Source: Bradyrhizobium sp. AZCC 2176 (lineage in GTDB: Bacteria; Pseudomonadota; Alphaproteobacteria; Rhizobiales; Xanthobacteraceae). Taken from it: DNA of 64,000 nucleotides. This document shows, piece by piece, positions 56,815 to 64,000 of this stretch. The position numbers and the translations under genes are program-made. Under the pieces are notes generated by a model, which saw only the letters and a list, made by a program, of their open reading frames with translations, had not been told where the DNA came from and made no database searches. The stretch is taken from contig NZ_JAZHRX010000001.1 of NCBI RefSeq assembly GCF_036924645.1, forward strand, positions 2,046,001 through 2,110,000. Reading direction: 5' to 3'. Positions within the stretch are counted from its first letter, which is position 1; every line of letters starts with the position of its first letter.

Positions 56815-57188
56815 CGCGTTACCATCCCAAGTTTGTCCAAAGGCACCAAGCAAGACCGGCGCCAGTTAGTCGCGTGAGGACCGTTCAGGTTTGAAGGGGT
56901 TGCCGGGTGTGTGCCGTCCAATTGCGCTCAATTTGCGGCACCGCAACAGGCGGGCTTTTAGCCTGCTGGGCCCTCCCGAACAACCTCATTTGGTGCATGG
57001 AGCCAATTGCCGTCGACTATGGCGGAGTGTTAGTTCCCGTTAAGTGACCTACATCACATTTGTGTTTTTCGTCGATTTATATAGTTTTCAAGGGCTTGCG
57101 GGCCCGATCCGGCCGGCGGTGGCCGCCTTAAGTAATATGCCATGCTTAATGGGGCCCTTCCTTCACCGTTCCGGCGGAAAGAAATTGC
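56815..57188. other. Intergenic region between divergent genes
   Basis: This 374-bp gap has no coding signal. It is more AT-rich than its surroundings near 57040-57090 and contains a CRP-type site; it should hold both promoters. Confidence 0.55.
57043..57058. promoter_or_regulatory. CRP-type palindrome (9/10)
   Basis: AGTGA-CCTACA-TCACA differs from the CRP consensus at one base. It is 131 nt upstream of the DxDTTA-motif gene and 229 nt upstream of the second caspase-like gene. Confidence 0.5.
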
Positions 57189-58919
57189 ATGGGCTTCCAC
57201 ACCATCGCCGGCGCCGCATTTCGGGCGCTGACCGCGCGGAAAGACGGCCCCTCGCTGTACGACGTCTGCGATCCCGTGCTGCTGAAATACCGCGACGGCG
57301 ACCCCCATCTCGGCAAGTTCTATCGGACGGCGCTCGGCAATCCGGCGCTGCGGCCGCTGTTGCGGCGGACCGGGCTGCCCGCGCTGCGGGACGAGAAGCG
57401 GCTTGGCGCCCTGCAGGAGGCGCTGCGGCAGGCGCGCGACGAGGCCGAGCCGGACTGGGCCGCGGTCGGCGCCCCGATCGCCGAGCTGATGGCCGATATC
57501 GGAGTGCGCCACCCCTCCCCGCAGCCGGTGGCGGCCGCTGGCCGGGCGCCCGACGGAAGCGAGATCGACCGGGTGATCCGCCGCTGCGGCGCGCATCTGC
57601 TGGGCTCGTTCGCCAAAAACGGCTTCATCCCGACCTATGCGGCATTCAACCTGATCGGCGACCCCGACATGGGCGGGCGCGAGATGCTGATGGCGCTGAC
57701 CGGGCTGAACTCGCGCGGCTACAAGAACTCGACGCTGCTGTTCAGCCTGGCGCGGATCTTCATCGCGCATTCACCGGCCCGCGCCCTGATCAACCCGCCG
57801 TGGACGGGGATCGCCGAGCCGATGTGGGAGCCGATGCAGATCCGCCACCGCTCGGCCTATTACGACGCCTTCTTCACCGAGGCGCTGCTGAGCTATGTCG
57901 AGACCGGCCTGGCCTCATCAGATGAGGCTGCGGCGTCGCGGCGCGCGATTTCGGAGATGGTCGATTTCTGCCTGAAGACCTCGGCCGAGCAAGTGGCCTC
58001 GCATGACGGCTCGACGGTGCGTGTGGTCACCGCGCTGGCGCCGCTGCCGCATCCGCGCTTCTCGCGCTTCTTCGCTCAGATCAAGCAGGATTTGGGCTTC
58101 GGCATCTACGTGCCGGACTGCGACACCACCGCCTGCTCGTTCTCGGCGGCGACCCAGGCTGGCTCCGCCGATCCGATCCTCGACCAGCCGCTGCTGGATT
58201 TCTACCGCGGTTATCAGGTGCGCGAGGGCGCCAACGAGCCGCGCGTCACCGTGCCCTTGAACGACAATATCGATTACGAGGGCGGCGTCGTCACCTGGAT
58301 CGACAATCTCGCGGGCGACCGGCCCTACGGCAACGACCTCGATCCGACCCTCAATCTCGACATTCTCGAAGTCTCGTTCCGGAATCTAAAGCGCTGGAAG
58401 ATTCTGGTGACGCCGCAGCGACTGGAGACGGTGCATCGCATCCTGGGCTTCCAGCGGCGGCTGGTGGAAAGCGGCGCCTTCGCCAATCCGCGCTCGCACA
58501 TCTATTATCTGCCGGAACTCTACTCCGCCTATTTCGGCCGCTGCCATGCCGCGTTCATGGCGTTGCCTGAAGCCGCGCGACAGGCGATCGATCCGGACGG
58601 CACCTTCGAAGTTATCCGCGGACGCGTGCTGGCCTATGTCGAGGGGGAATTGATCGCGCGCGAGATGAACGTGTTCGACGCCGCGCTGGCGCTGATGGCG
58701 CTGGCGCATCTCGGCGCCGACGTCTCGACCTTCGCGCCGGCGCTGAATTGTATTACGGCCCATTTCGGCGAAGGCGGCAGGCACGGGCCCTACAAGGCCT
58801 ATGAGTGGAACAAGATGAAGACGCCGACGCGGATCCTGGTCGGCGGCCCCGAGGTGACGTCGGCGTTTGTATTGATGGGCTTGGCGCTGGCGCGAAGAAA
58901 GTTGGCGAGTAGCGAATAG
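57189..58919 (+). CDS. Unknown 576-residue protein with DxDTTA motif
   Basis: I do not recognise the family with certainty. The protein has no signal peptide or membrane helix and looks largely helical. Near residue 315 it has VPDCDTTACSF, which resembles the DxDD(T)A catalytic motif of class II terpene cyclases, with the third Asp replaced by Thr as in reported DxDTT-type cyclases. Helical repeats flank it (LETVHRILGFQRRLVESGAF, LGADVSTFAPALNCI). A terpene-cyclase-like alpha-barrel is possible but unproven; no prenyl synthase gene is near. The ATG follows a modest GGCGGAAAG. A CRP-type site lies upstream. Confidence 0.7.
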   Translation: MGFHTIAGAAFRALTARKDGPSLYDVCDPVLLKYRDGDPHLGKFYRTALGNPALRPLLRRTGLPALRDEKRLGALQEALRQARDEAEPDWAAVGAPIAELMADIGVRHPSPQPVAAAGRAPDGSEIDRVIRRCGAHLLGSFAKNGFIPTYAAFNLIGDPDMGGREMLMALTGLNSRGYKNSTLLFSLARIFIAHSPARALINPPWTGIAEPMWEPMQIRHRSAYYDAFFTEALLSYVETGLASSDEAAASRRAISEMVDFCLKTSAEQVASHDGSTVRVVTALAPLPHPRFSRFFAQIKQDLGFGIYVPDCDTTACSFSAATQAGSADPILDQPLLDFYRGYQVREGANEPRVTVPLNDNIDYEGGVVTWIDNLAGDRPYGNDLDPTLNLDILEVSFRNLKRWKILVTPQRLETVHRILGFQRRLVESGAFANPRSHIYYLPELYSAYFGRCHAAFMALPEAARQAIDPDGTFEVIRGRVLAYVEGELIAREMNVFDAALALMALAHLGADVSTFAPALNCITAHFGEGGRHGPYKAYEWNKMKTPTRILVGGPEVTSAFVLMGLALARRKLASSE

Positions 58920-58967
58920 CGAGTGGCGAGTAGCTTTCCATTCGCCATTCGCTACTCGCCATTCGCT
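58913..58967. repeat. Intergenic inverted repeat
   Basis: GCGAATAGCGAGTGGCGAGT and the opposite-strand equivalents ATTCGCCATTCGCTACTCGC form a hairpin directly at the stop of the DxDTTA gene. Confidence 0.75.
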
Positions 58968-59067
58968 CCTTCAATGACGGGAAGTTGAAAGCGATGCGAC
59001 GCTGCGGCTCTGGCAAGACGGCCCCATTGTCCGCACTATCCGCATCATTACGCTGCTGGGACCGTCG

Positions 59068-59799
59068 ATGAATTTACGGAAATTGCTGTTCGCCGTTTTG
59101 CTGCTGTCTTTCCCCGCCATGGCGCAGGCGGCCGACATCACCGGCGTCCCGAAAATCCGCGAAGGCGATCAGCTCCAGATCGGCACCCACCGCATTCGCC
59201 TGGGTGGCATCGACGCGCCGGCGGTCGATCAGCTCTGCCTCAACACCAAGGGCGAGCGCTGGACCTGCGGCGCGGCTGCGCGCGACGAACTGATCAAACG
59301 CTTCGGCGGCAAGAGCTGGACCTGTCATACCAGGCCCGTCACCGACCGCCGCGGCCGCACGGTGGCGCGCTGCGATGCCGACGGCGAGGACATCCAGAAA
59401 TGGCTGGTGTCGAACGGCTGGGCGCTGGCGCTGACGCGCATCTCGCGGGACTACGAGGCCGACGAGAAGGCCGCGCGCGAGGCCAAGGCCGGGATGTGGC
59501 AGGGCGCGTTCATCGCGCCATGGGACTGGCGCATCCGCAACAAGAAGACCGCCGTTCTCGGCGCCATCAAGCCGCCGGAGAACGCCAAGGCGATCCTGCT
59601 GGCATCGGCATCCGGATCGGTCGCGCCCTCGCCCGATTGCACCATCAAGGGCAACGTCAACCGCTCTGGCGAATGCATCTATCATCAACCGACGAGCCGC
59701 TGGTATGCGAAGATCGAGATGAAGATCTCAAAGGGCACCCGCTGGTTCTGCTCGGTCGAGGAGGCCGAAGCGGCTGGCTGTAGAGAGACGCGGCGCTAG
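59068..59799 (+). CDS. Secreted thermonuclease-fold protein
   Basis: A 243-residue protein with a signal peptide ending at AMAQAAD and an SNase-like domain (HRIRLGGIDAPAVDQLC, TDRRGRTVARCDADG, WALALTRISRDYEADEKAAR). The usual catalytic Glu after GIDAP is not obvious (DAPAVDQ). A C-terminal Cys-containing region (NVNRSGECIYHQPTSRWYAK) follows, common in rhizobial versions. It is likely periplasmic or secreted. Activity is uncertain. Confidence 0.85.
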   Translation: MNLRKLLFAVLLLSFPAMAQAADITGVPKIREGDQLQIGTHRIRLGGIDAPAVDQLCLNTKGERWTCGAAARDELIKRFGGKSWTCHTRPVTDRRGRTVARCDADGEDIQKWLVSNGWALALTRISRDYEADEKAAREAKAGMWQGAFIAPWDWRIRNKKTAVLGAIKPPENAKAILLASASGSVAPSPDCTIKGNVNRSGECIYHQPTSRWYAKIEMKISKGTRWFCSVEEAEAAGCRETRR

Positions 59800-59807
59800 A
59801 TCTTTTC

Positions 59808-59944
59808 TTAACCTCGCCCCGCTTGCGGGGAGAGGTCGGATCGCCCTTCGCGATCCGGGGTACCGGTCCATCCATCGGCATCAGAATTTGCGGAGAGAGC
59901 CCCTTACCCCGACCCTCTCCCCGCGAAGAGCGGGGAGAGGGAGA
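59808..59944. repeat. Intergenic inverted repeats
   Basis: CCCCGCTTGCGGGGAGAGG and CCCTCTCCCCGCGAAGAGCGGG form two hairpins that can also pair with each other. They lie between the nuclease and LssY_C genes. Confidence 0.75.
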
Positions 59945-59954
59945 AGCAGCTACG

Positions 59955-60791
59955 GTGACTAATTCTCAATCGGATCGACGATTGCCGCGGCGCAAGCGCG
60001 GCGGGTTGCGGCGCGCCCTTACGCTCACGTTCGTCATCCTCGGCGGCTACGGCCTGCTCGCCTATCTGGTGCTGCCGGGGTTCTGGACGCATTACGAGCA
60101 TCAGCGCGGGCTTGCCGAGATGCCGATGGTGACGCGCACCGCGCAGGGTATTCCCGGCGATCCCATGAATGTCGGGCTGATCGGCGACATCGGCGACGTG
60201 GTCTGTGCGATGCACGCGGCCGGCTGGTATCCGGCCGACCGGATCACGCTGAAATCCTCGATCGAGATCGTCGGCAGCGTGCTGCTGGACCGTCCCTACA
60301 AGGACGCGCCGGTGAGCAATCTCTATTATCTCGGCCGCCGCGAGGATCTCGCCTATGAAAAGCCGATCGGGACCAGTGCCGACCAGCGCAACCATGTGCG
60401 CTATTGGAAGGTGCTGGAGAGCGGCGCGGAGAAGCGGCCGGTCTGGCTTGGGGCTGCGACGCAGGATCGCGGCGTCGGCGTCAGCAAATACACCGCTGAA
60501 GTCACGCACCACATCGGCCCCGATCTCGACGCCGAGCGCGCGCTGCTTGCAGCCGATCTGGAAAACGCCGGCATGGTCGAGGCGAAATATCAGGTCACCG
60601 GCATCGGGCCGACGATTGCGGGCCATAATGGCGGCGGCGACCTCTATTACACCGACGGCGAAATCTGGGTGCTGCGGCTGGTCGAAGCCTGCAAGAAGCG
60701 CGAGGGGCCTGCGGTGACGATCCCGAGCCCGCCGGCGACCGAATTGAAGGACCAGATCTGGCGCGCCATCGCCAATGCGGTGGGGAAATAG
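59955..60791 (+). CDS. LssY C-terminal-domain protein
   Basis: A 278-residue protein with one N-terminal helix (LTLTFVILGGYGLLAYLVLP) and the LssY_C domain: MNVGLIGDIGDVVCAMHAAG, SSIEIVGSVLLDRPYKDAPV, NLYYLGRREDLAYEKP and THHIGPDLDAERALL. In many bacteria this domain is fused to a phosphatase or membrane part; here it stands alone. The role is unknown. The start is GTG 59955. Confidence 0.82.
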   Translation: MTNSQSDRRLPRRKRGGLRRALTLTFVILGGYGLLAYLVLPGFWTHYEHQRGLAEMPMVTRTAQGIPGDPMNVGLIGDIGDVVCAMHAAGWYPADRITLKSSIEIVGSVLLDRPYKDAPVSNLYYLGRREDLAYEKPIGTSADQRNHVRYWKVLESGAEKRPVWLGAATQDRGVGVSKYTAEVTHHIGPDLDAERALLAADLENAGMVEAKYQVTGIGPTIAGHNGGGDLYYTDGEIWVLRLVEACKKREGPAVTIPSPPATELKDQIWRAIANAVGK

Positions 60792-60939
60792 CCCGCGCTG
60801 TCACGGTCAGGGGCGGAGCAATGAGTGCAATCAACTCTTTTTGCGGCTCTGGATTGCTGCAGTGCGCTCGCAATGGCGGCGTCAATCGCCTATTGTGACG
60901 CCGAGCTTTGAATCTCCTGCCGACAAGGAAAACCAACAA

Positions 60940-62124
60940 ATGACCGTTCGCGCGGGCCGGGAATTTCTGGCCATCCCGGGACCCACCACCATGCCCGACG
61001 AGGTGCTGCAGGCGATGCATCGCCCGGCGCTCGATATCTATTCCGAACAGATGCTGGAACTGACCGACAGCCTGCTCGCCGACCTGTCGAAACTGTTCGC
61101 CACCAAGGGCCAATCCTACATCTACATCGCCAACGGCCATGGCGCCTGGGAAGCAACGCTTTCCAACGTGCTGTCGCGCGGCGACAAGCTGCTGGTGCTG
61201 GAAAGCGGACGCTTTGCGATCGGCTGGGGCCAGGCCGCCGCCGCCATGGGCGCCGAAGTCGAGGTACTGAAAGGCGACTGGCGCCGGGCGATCCGTCCTG
61301 CCGAAGTCGAGGCGCGGCTCCGGCAAGACAAGGATCACACCATCAAGGCGATCGTCGCGGTGCAGGTCGATACCGCCTCGGGCGCCTATAACGACGTCGA
61401 AGCCATCGGCAAGGCGATCAAATCGACCGGGCATCCGGCGCTGTTCATGGTCGACACGGTCGCTTCGCTCGGCTGCATGCCGTTCGAGATGGACAAATGG
61501 GGCATCGATGTCGCGATGTCCGGCTCACAGAAGGGCCTGATGACGCCGCCGGGCCTGGGCTTCGTCGCCGCCAACGAGCGCGCCCGCGAAGTACACAGAC
61601 GCGCCAACCTGCGCACGCCCTATTGGGACTGGACCGAACGTGAAGGAGCTGAGCACTACCGCAAATATGCCGGCACCGCGCCGGTGCATTTGCTGTTCGC
61701 GCTGCGCAAGGCGATCGATATGCTGCATGCCGAGGGGCTGGAGAACGCGCATCTGCGCCACCGGCTACTCGCCGAAGCGGTGCGCCGCGCGGTCGCCGTC
61801 TGGAGCGAGGGTCAGGTGATCGGCTTCAACATCGCGGAAGCCAATGAGCGCTCCAACACGGTGACGACGGTGACGATGAACGGCTTCGATCCGGCCGCGC
61901 TGCAGCGCTACTGCAAGGAAAAATGCGGCGTGGTGCTCGGCACCGGCATCGGTGATTTGTCCGGCCAGGCTTTTCGCATCGCCCATATGGGCCATGTGAA
62001 TGCGCCGATGATCTTGGGCACGCTCGGCGTCGTCGAGGTCGGCCTCAACGCGCTCAATATTCCCCACGGCAAGGGCGGAACCGAAGCCGCGATCGAATAT
62101 CTCGGCGAGAACGTCGGGGCGTAA
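60940..62124 (+). CDS. Class V aminotransferase, serine-glyoxylate type
   Basis: A 394-residue PLP enzyme. The N-terminal IPGPTTMPDEVLQAMHRPAL and the PLP-lysine site SGSQKGLMTPPGLGF mark the alanine/serine-glyoxylate aminotransferase family. ANGHGAWEATLSNVLSRGDK binds the cofactor phosphate. ATG 60940 has AAGGAAAACC upstream. An ABC importer follows 300 nt downstream. Serine-glyoxylate transamination is likely but other donor/acceptor pairs are possible. Confidence 0.9.
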   Translation: MTVRAGREFLAIPGPTTMPDEVLQAMHRPALDIYSEQMLELTDSLLADLSKLFATKGQSYIYIANGHGAWEATLSNVLSRGDKLLVLESGRFAIGWGQAAAAMGAEVEVLKGDWRRAIRPAEVEARLRQDKDHTIKAIVAVQVDTASGAYNDVEAIGKAIKSTGHPALFMVDTVASLGCMPFEMDKWGIDVAMSGSQKGLMTPPGLGFVAANERAREVHRRANLRTPYWDWTEREGAEHYRKYAGTAPVHLLFALRKAIDMLHAEGLENAHLRHRLLAEAVRRAVAVWSEGQVIGFNIAEANERSNTVTTVTMNGFDPAALQRYCKEKCGVVLGTGIGDLSGQAFRIAHMGHVNAPMILGTLGVVEVGLNALNIPHGKGGTEAAIEYLGENVGA

Positions 62125-62157
62125 GCTCGACTATCGCCGGCTCGCGTACCGCTAGCG

Positions 62158-62312
62158 GTCGTCCCTGCGAAAGCAAGGGACCCATACCGCGTGATCCATC
62201 GATGAAGCGCCATGGCTGACGCTTTGCGTTGGCCAGCTAGCGCTCTGAGTTCTTGGGGCAGAGCCGTCTCCCGCTGTGCCACTTTCGCGGACAGCGGCGT
62301 CCGCAGGGACGA
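62158..62312. repeat. Intergenic inverted-repeat unit
   Basis: GGTCGTCCCTGCGAAAGCAAGGGACCCATA at the left and GTCCGCAGGGACGAC at the right form the ends of a unit like the one interrupted by the IS at 25104-26729. It fills the 304-bp gap before the second ABC importer; no gene is visible in it. Confidence 0.7.
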
Positions 62313-62428
62313 CAAAGTCGTTAGTTCGTTTCCGAACTCAACTCCCTTTCCCATCCCGTTTTTGTCCGTATACTGGCATACCAAGCCGGGCGCTGATCCG
62401 TGCACGAACAAGAGTGGGAGTGAGGCGA

Positions 62429-63490
62429 TTGGCGTCCGTTGATTTGCGCGGCCTGACCAAGCGATTTGGCTCGCTTGCGGTGGTCGATAACGTCTCATTG
62501 AAAATCGACCATGGACAACTGGTCTGCCTGCTTGGGCCCTCCGGCTGCGGCAAGACCACCACACTGCGGCTGATCGCCGGTTTCCTGGAACCCTCCGACG
62601 GCGAGATCCATGTCGGCGACCGGCTGGTGTCGTCGAAGGCGCGCACGCTGCCGCCCGAGCAGCGCAACATGTCGATGATTTTTCAGAGCTACGCGCTGTG
62701 GCCGCACATGACGGTGACGGAAAACATCGTCTACGGCCTGCGCCTGCGCAAGCTCGACCGCGATACGATTGCAAAGAAGCTCGCGGCGATCCTTGCTACC
62801 ACCAAGCTCGAAGCGCTGGCGCAGCGCTATCCCGGCGAACTCTCCGGCGGACAGCAGCAGCGCGTGGCGCTGGCACGCGCGCTGATCGTCGAACCGCAGA
62901 CGCTGCTGCTCGACGAGCCGCTCTCCAACCTCGATGCCAATTTGCGCGAGGAGATGCGGTTCGAAATCCGCCGCCTGCATGATGAATATCGCTACACCAC
63001 CGTCTATGTTACCCATGACCAGTCCGAGGCCATGACCACGGCCGACCTGATCGCGGTCATGAATGGCGGGCGGATCGACCAGCTCGGCACACCCGAAGAC
63101 ATCTATGCCCGCCCGGAATCCGAATTCGTCGCCCGCTTCATCGGCGCCAGCAACGTCATCAAGGGCACCGCGCGCGATGCCAACCATGTTGCCTTTGCGG
63201 ACGCGACGCTGAAGGTGGTCGGCGCACCGCTCACGGCTGGTGAGGGCGCCGTGGTCGCGATCCGCCAGCACGACATCGGGCTATCGACGCAGACGCCGGC
63301 TTCGCCTGAAAATGCGATCAAGGCGGTCGTCACGCGCCAGGTCTATCTCGGCGCTGCGCGCGACTACATGGTCGAGGTGGCCGACGGCACCAGTTTGCGC
63401 GCCACCACGCCGACCGAAACCAATGTGCCAAAGGGCAGCGAGGTCTGGCTGACACTGCCACCCGAGCGCTGCCGGGCGCTCAGCCGATAA
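62429..63490 (+). CDS. ABC importer ATPase, PotA/FbpC type
   Basis: A 353-residue ATP-binding subunit. Walker A is GPSGCGKTT, the signature is LSGGQQQRVALARAL, Walker B is LLLDEPLSNLD, and the H-loop is VTHDQSEAM. The C-terminal TOBE domain of about 100 residues is typical of polyamine/iron/sugar importers. The start is uncertain: TTG 62429 has GGGAG 8 nt upstream; GTG 62420 is an alternative. It is followed 23 nt later by a binding protein gene. Confidence 0.92.
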   Translation: MASVDLRGLTKRFGSLAVVDNVSLKIDHGQLVCLLGPSGCGKTTTLRLIAGFLEPSDGEIHVGDRLVSSKARTLPPEQRNMSMIFQSYALWPHMTVTENIVYGLRLRKLDRDTIAKKLAAILATTKLEALAQRYPGELSGGQQQRVALARALIVEPQTLLLDEPLSNLDANLREEMRFEIRRLHDEYRYTTVYVTHDQSEAMTTADLIAVMNGGRIDQLGTPEDIYARPESEFVARFIGASNVIKGTARDANHVAFADATLKVVGAPLTAGEGAVVAIRQHDIGLSTQTPASPENAIKAVVTRQVYLGAARDYMVEVADGTSLRATTPTETNVPKGSEVWLTLPPERCRALSR

Positions 63491-63513
63491 ACAAGAAACG
63501 ACGGAAGGACGCG

Positions 63514-64000
63514 ATGAACGGACGAAAACTTTCGCGGCGCGACATCCTGCAAGGCTCAGTGGCGCTGGCGGCCGGAACCGTGTTCGCCTCTCCCGTTCGC
63601 GCGCAGGCGCCGGAACCGGTCGCGATCACGCCGGCGCTGGTCGAGGCCGCGAAGAAGGAAGGCAAGCTGATCTTCTATTCATCGATGGACCTGCCGGTCG
63701 GTGAAAAACTCGGCAAGGCGTTCGAGGCCGCCTATCCCGGCATCACCATTCAGATCGAGCGTTCCGGCTCCGAGCGGTTGTTCCAGCGGATCGACCAGGA
63801 ATTTGCCAGCAACATTCGCGCCGCCGACATCGTCAACTCCTCCGACGCCTCGCACTTCATCGTCTGGAAGAAGAACGGCTGGCTGATGCCGTTCGTGCCC
63901 GAGGACGTCGCCAAGCATTTTCCGGAAAGCTATCGCGACCCCGACGGCATGTTCACGACCTCGCGCGTCTGGCTGTCGTCGATTGCCTATAACACCAACC
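63514..64000 (+). CDS. ABC importer binding protein, iron/extracellular solute type (runs off right edge)
   Basis: The first 162 residues are present. A twin-arginine signal (KLSRRDILQG) ends near PVRAQAP, so it is exported folded by Tat. The fold begins KKEGKLIFYSSMDLPVGEKL, typical of Fe3+/AEP-type binding proteins (FbpA/AfuA family). ATG 63514 has GGAAGG upstream. It pairs with the preceding ATPase; the permease should lie beyond the edge. The ligand is unknown. Confidence 0.88.
   Translation, partial: MNGRKLSRRDILQGSVALAAGTVFASPVRAQAPEPVAITPALVEAAKKEGKLIFYSSMDLPVGEKLGKAFEAAYPGITIQIERSGSERLFQRIDQEFASNIRAADIVNSSDASHFIVWKKNGWLMPFVPEDVAKHFPESYRDPDGMFTTSRVWLSSIAYNTN

Overview
The window reads as chromosomal DNA of a Bradyrhizobium-like alphaproteobacterium (Nitrobacteraceae). 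Supporting signs are high GC with strong GC3 bias, the gene families present (DUF1272, DUF3175, DUF1127, LssY_C, caspase-like proteins, form II CoxL-type hydroxylase, homogentisate cluster) and many intergenic inverted repeats of the kind common in that family. This placement is inference from content; no marker gene was searched.

Layout. 1-7.5 kb: a redox/sulfur-type locus. It holds the N-terminus of an AprA/fumarate-reductase-like flavoprotein, ferredoxin-NADP reductase, a frameshifted YeiH-type exporter, a DUF971 protein, a Crp/Fnr regulator, and a nitrate/sulfonate/taurine-type ABC importer whose binding protein carries a NosL-like C-terminus. 7.6-12.2 kb: an eroded accessory block ending at tRNA-Ser(GGA), with a frameshifted SulP transporter, a DUF5681 remnant, a frameshifted HNH protein, an intact Mrr-like endonuclease and a small HTH protein. 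12.3-19.6 kb: a secreted small protein, MFS-otsB-otsA trehalose synthesis, DUF3175, and a frameshifted chemoreceptor. 20-25 kb: a three-subunit molybdenum hydroxylase and an AMACR-type CoA enzyme. 25.1-26.6 kb: a complete IS4-family element with a 10-bp target duplication. 26.7-35.4 kb: tyrosine/homogentisate catabolism (hppD, Lrp regulator, fahA, hmgA) with a flavin hydroxylase plus DUF2783 pair that may make homogentisate from a hydroxyphenylacetate. 35.4-37.4 kb: a small operon of metallo-hydrolase, beta-hydroxyacid dehydrogenase and RidA.

37.9-58.9 kb: a signalling and envelope region. It contains two caspase-fold proteins lacking the His/Cys dyad, OmpA, an RND pump, a cAMP-type Crp, AsmA, a class III nucleotidyl cyclase, a winged-helix/TPR regulator, a methyltransferase, an orphan efflux adaptor and a large unknown protein with a DxDTTA motif. 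Four CRP-type palindromes lie in its intergenic spaces, which suggests a local cAMP-CRP regulon. 59-64 kb: secreted nuclease, LssY_C protein, class V aminotransferase, and the start of a second ABC importer that runs off the right edge.

Six genes in the first 26 kb are broken by single small indels while the remaining 38 kb shows none. This is either clustered decay or local sequence error and must be settled from reads.
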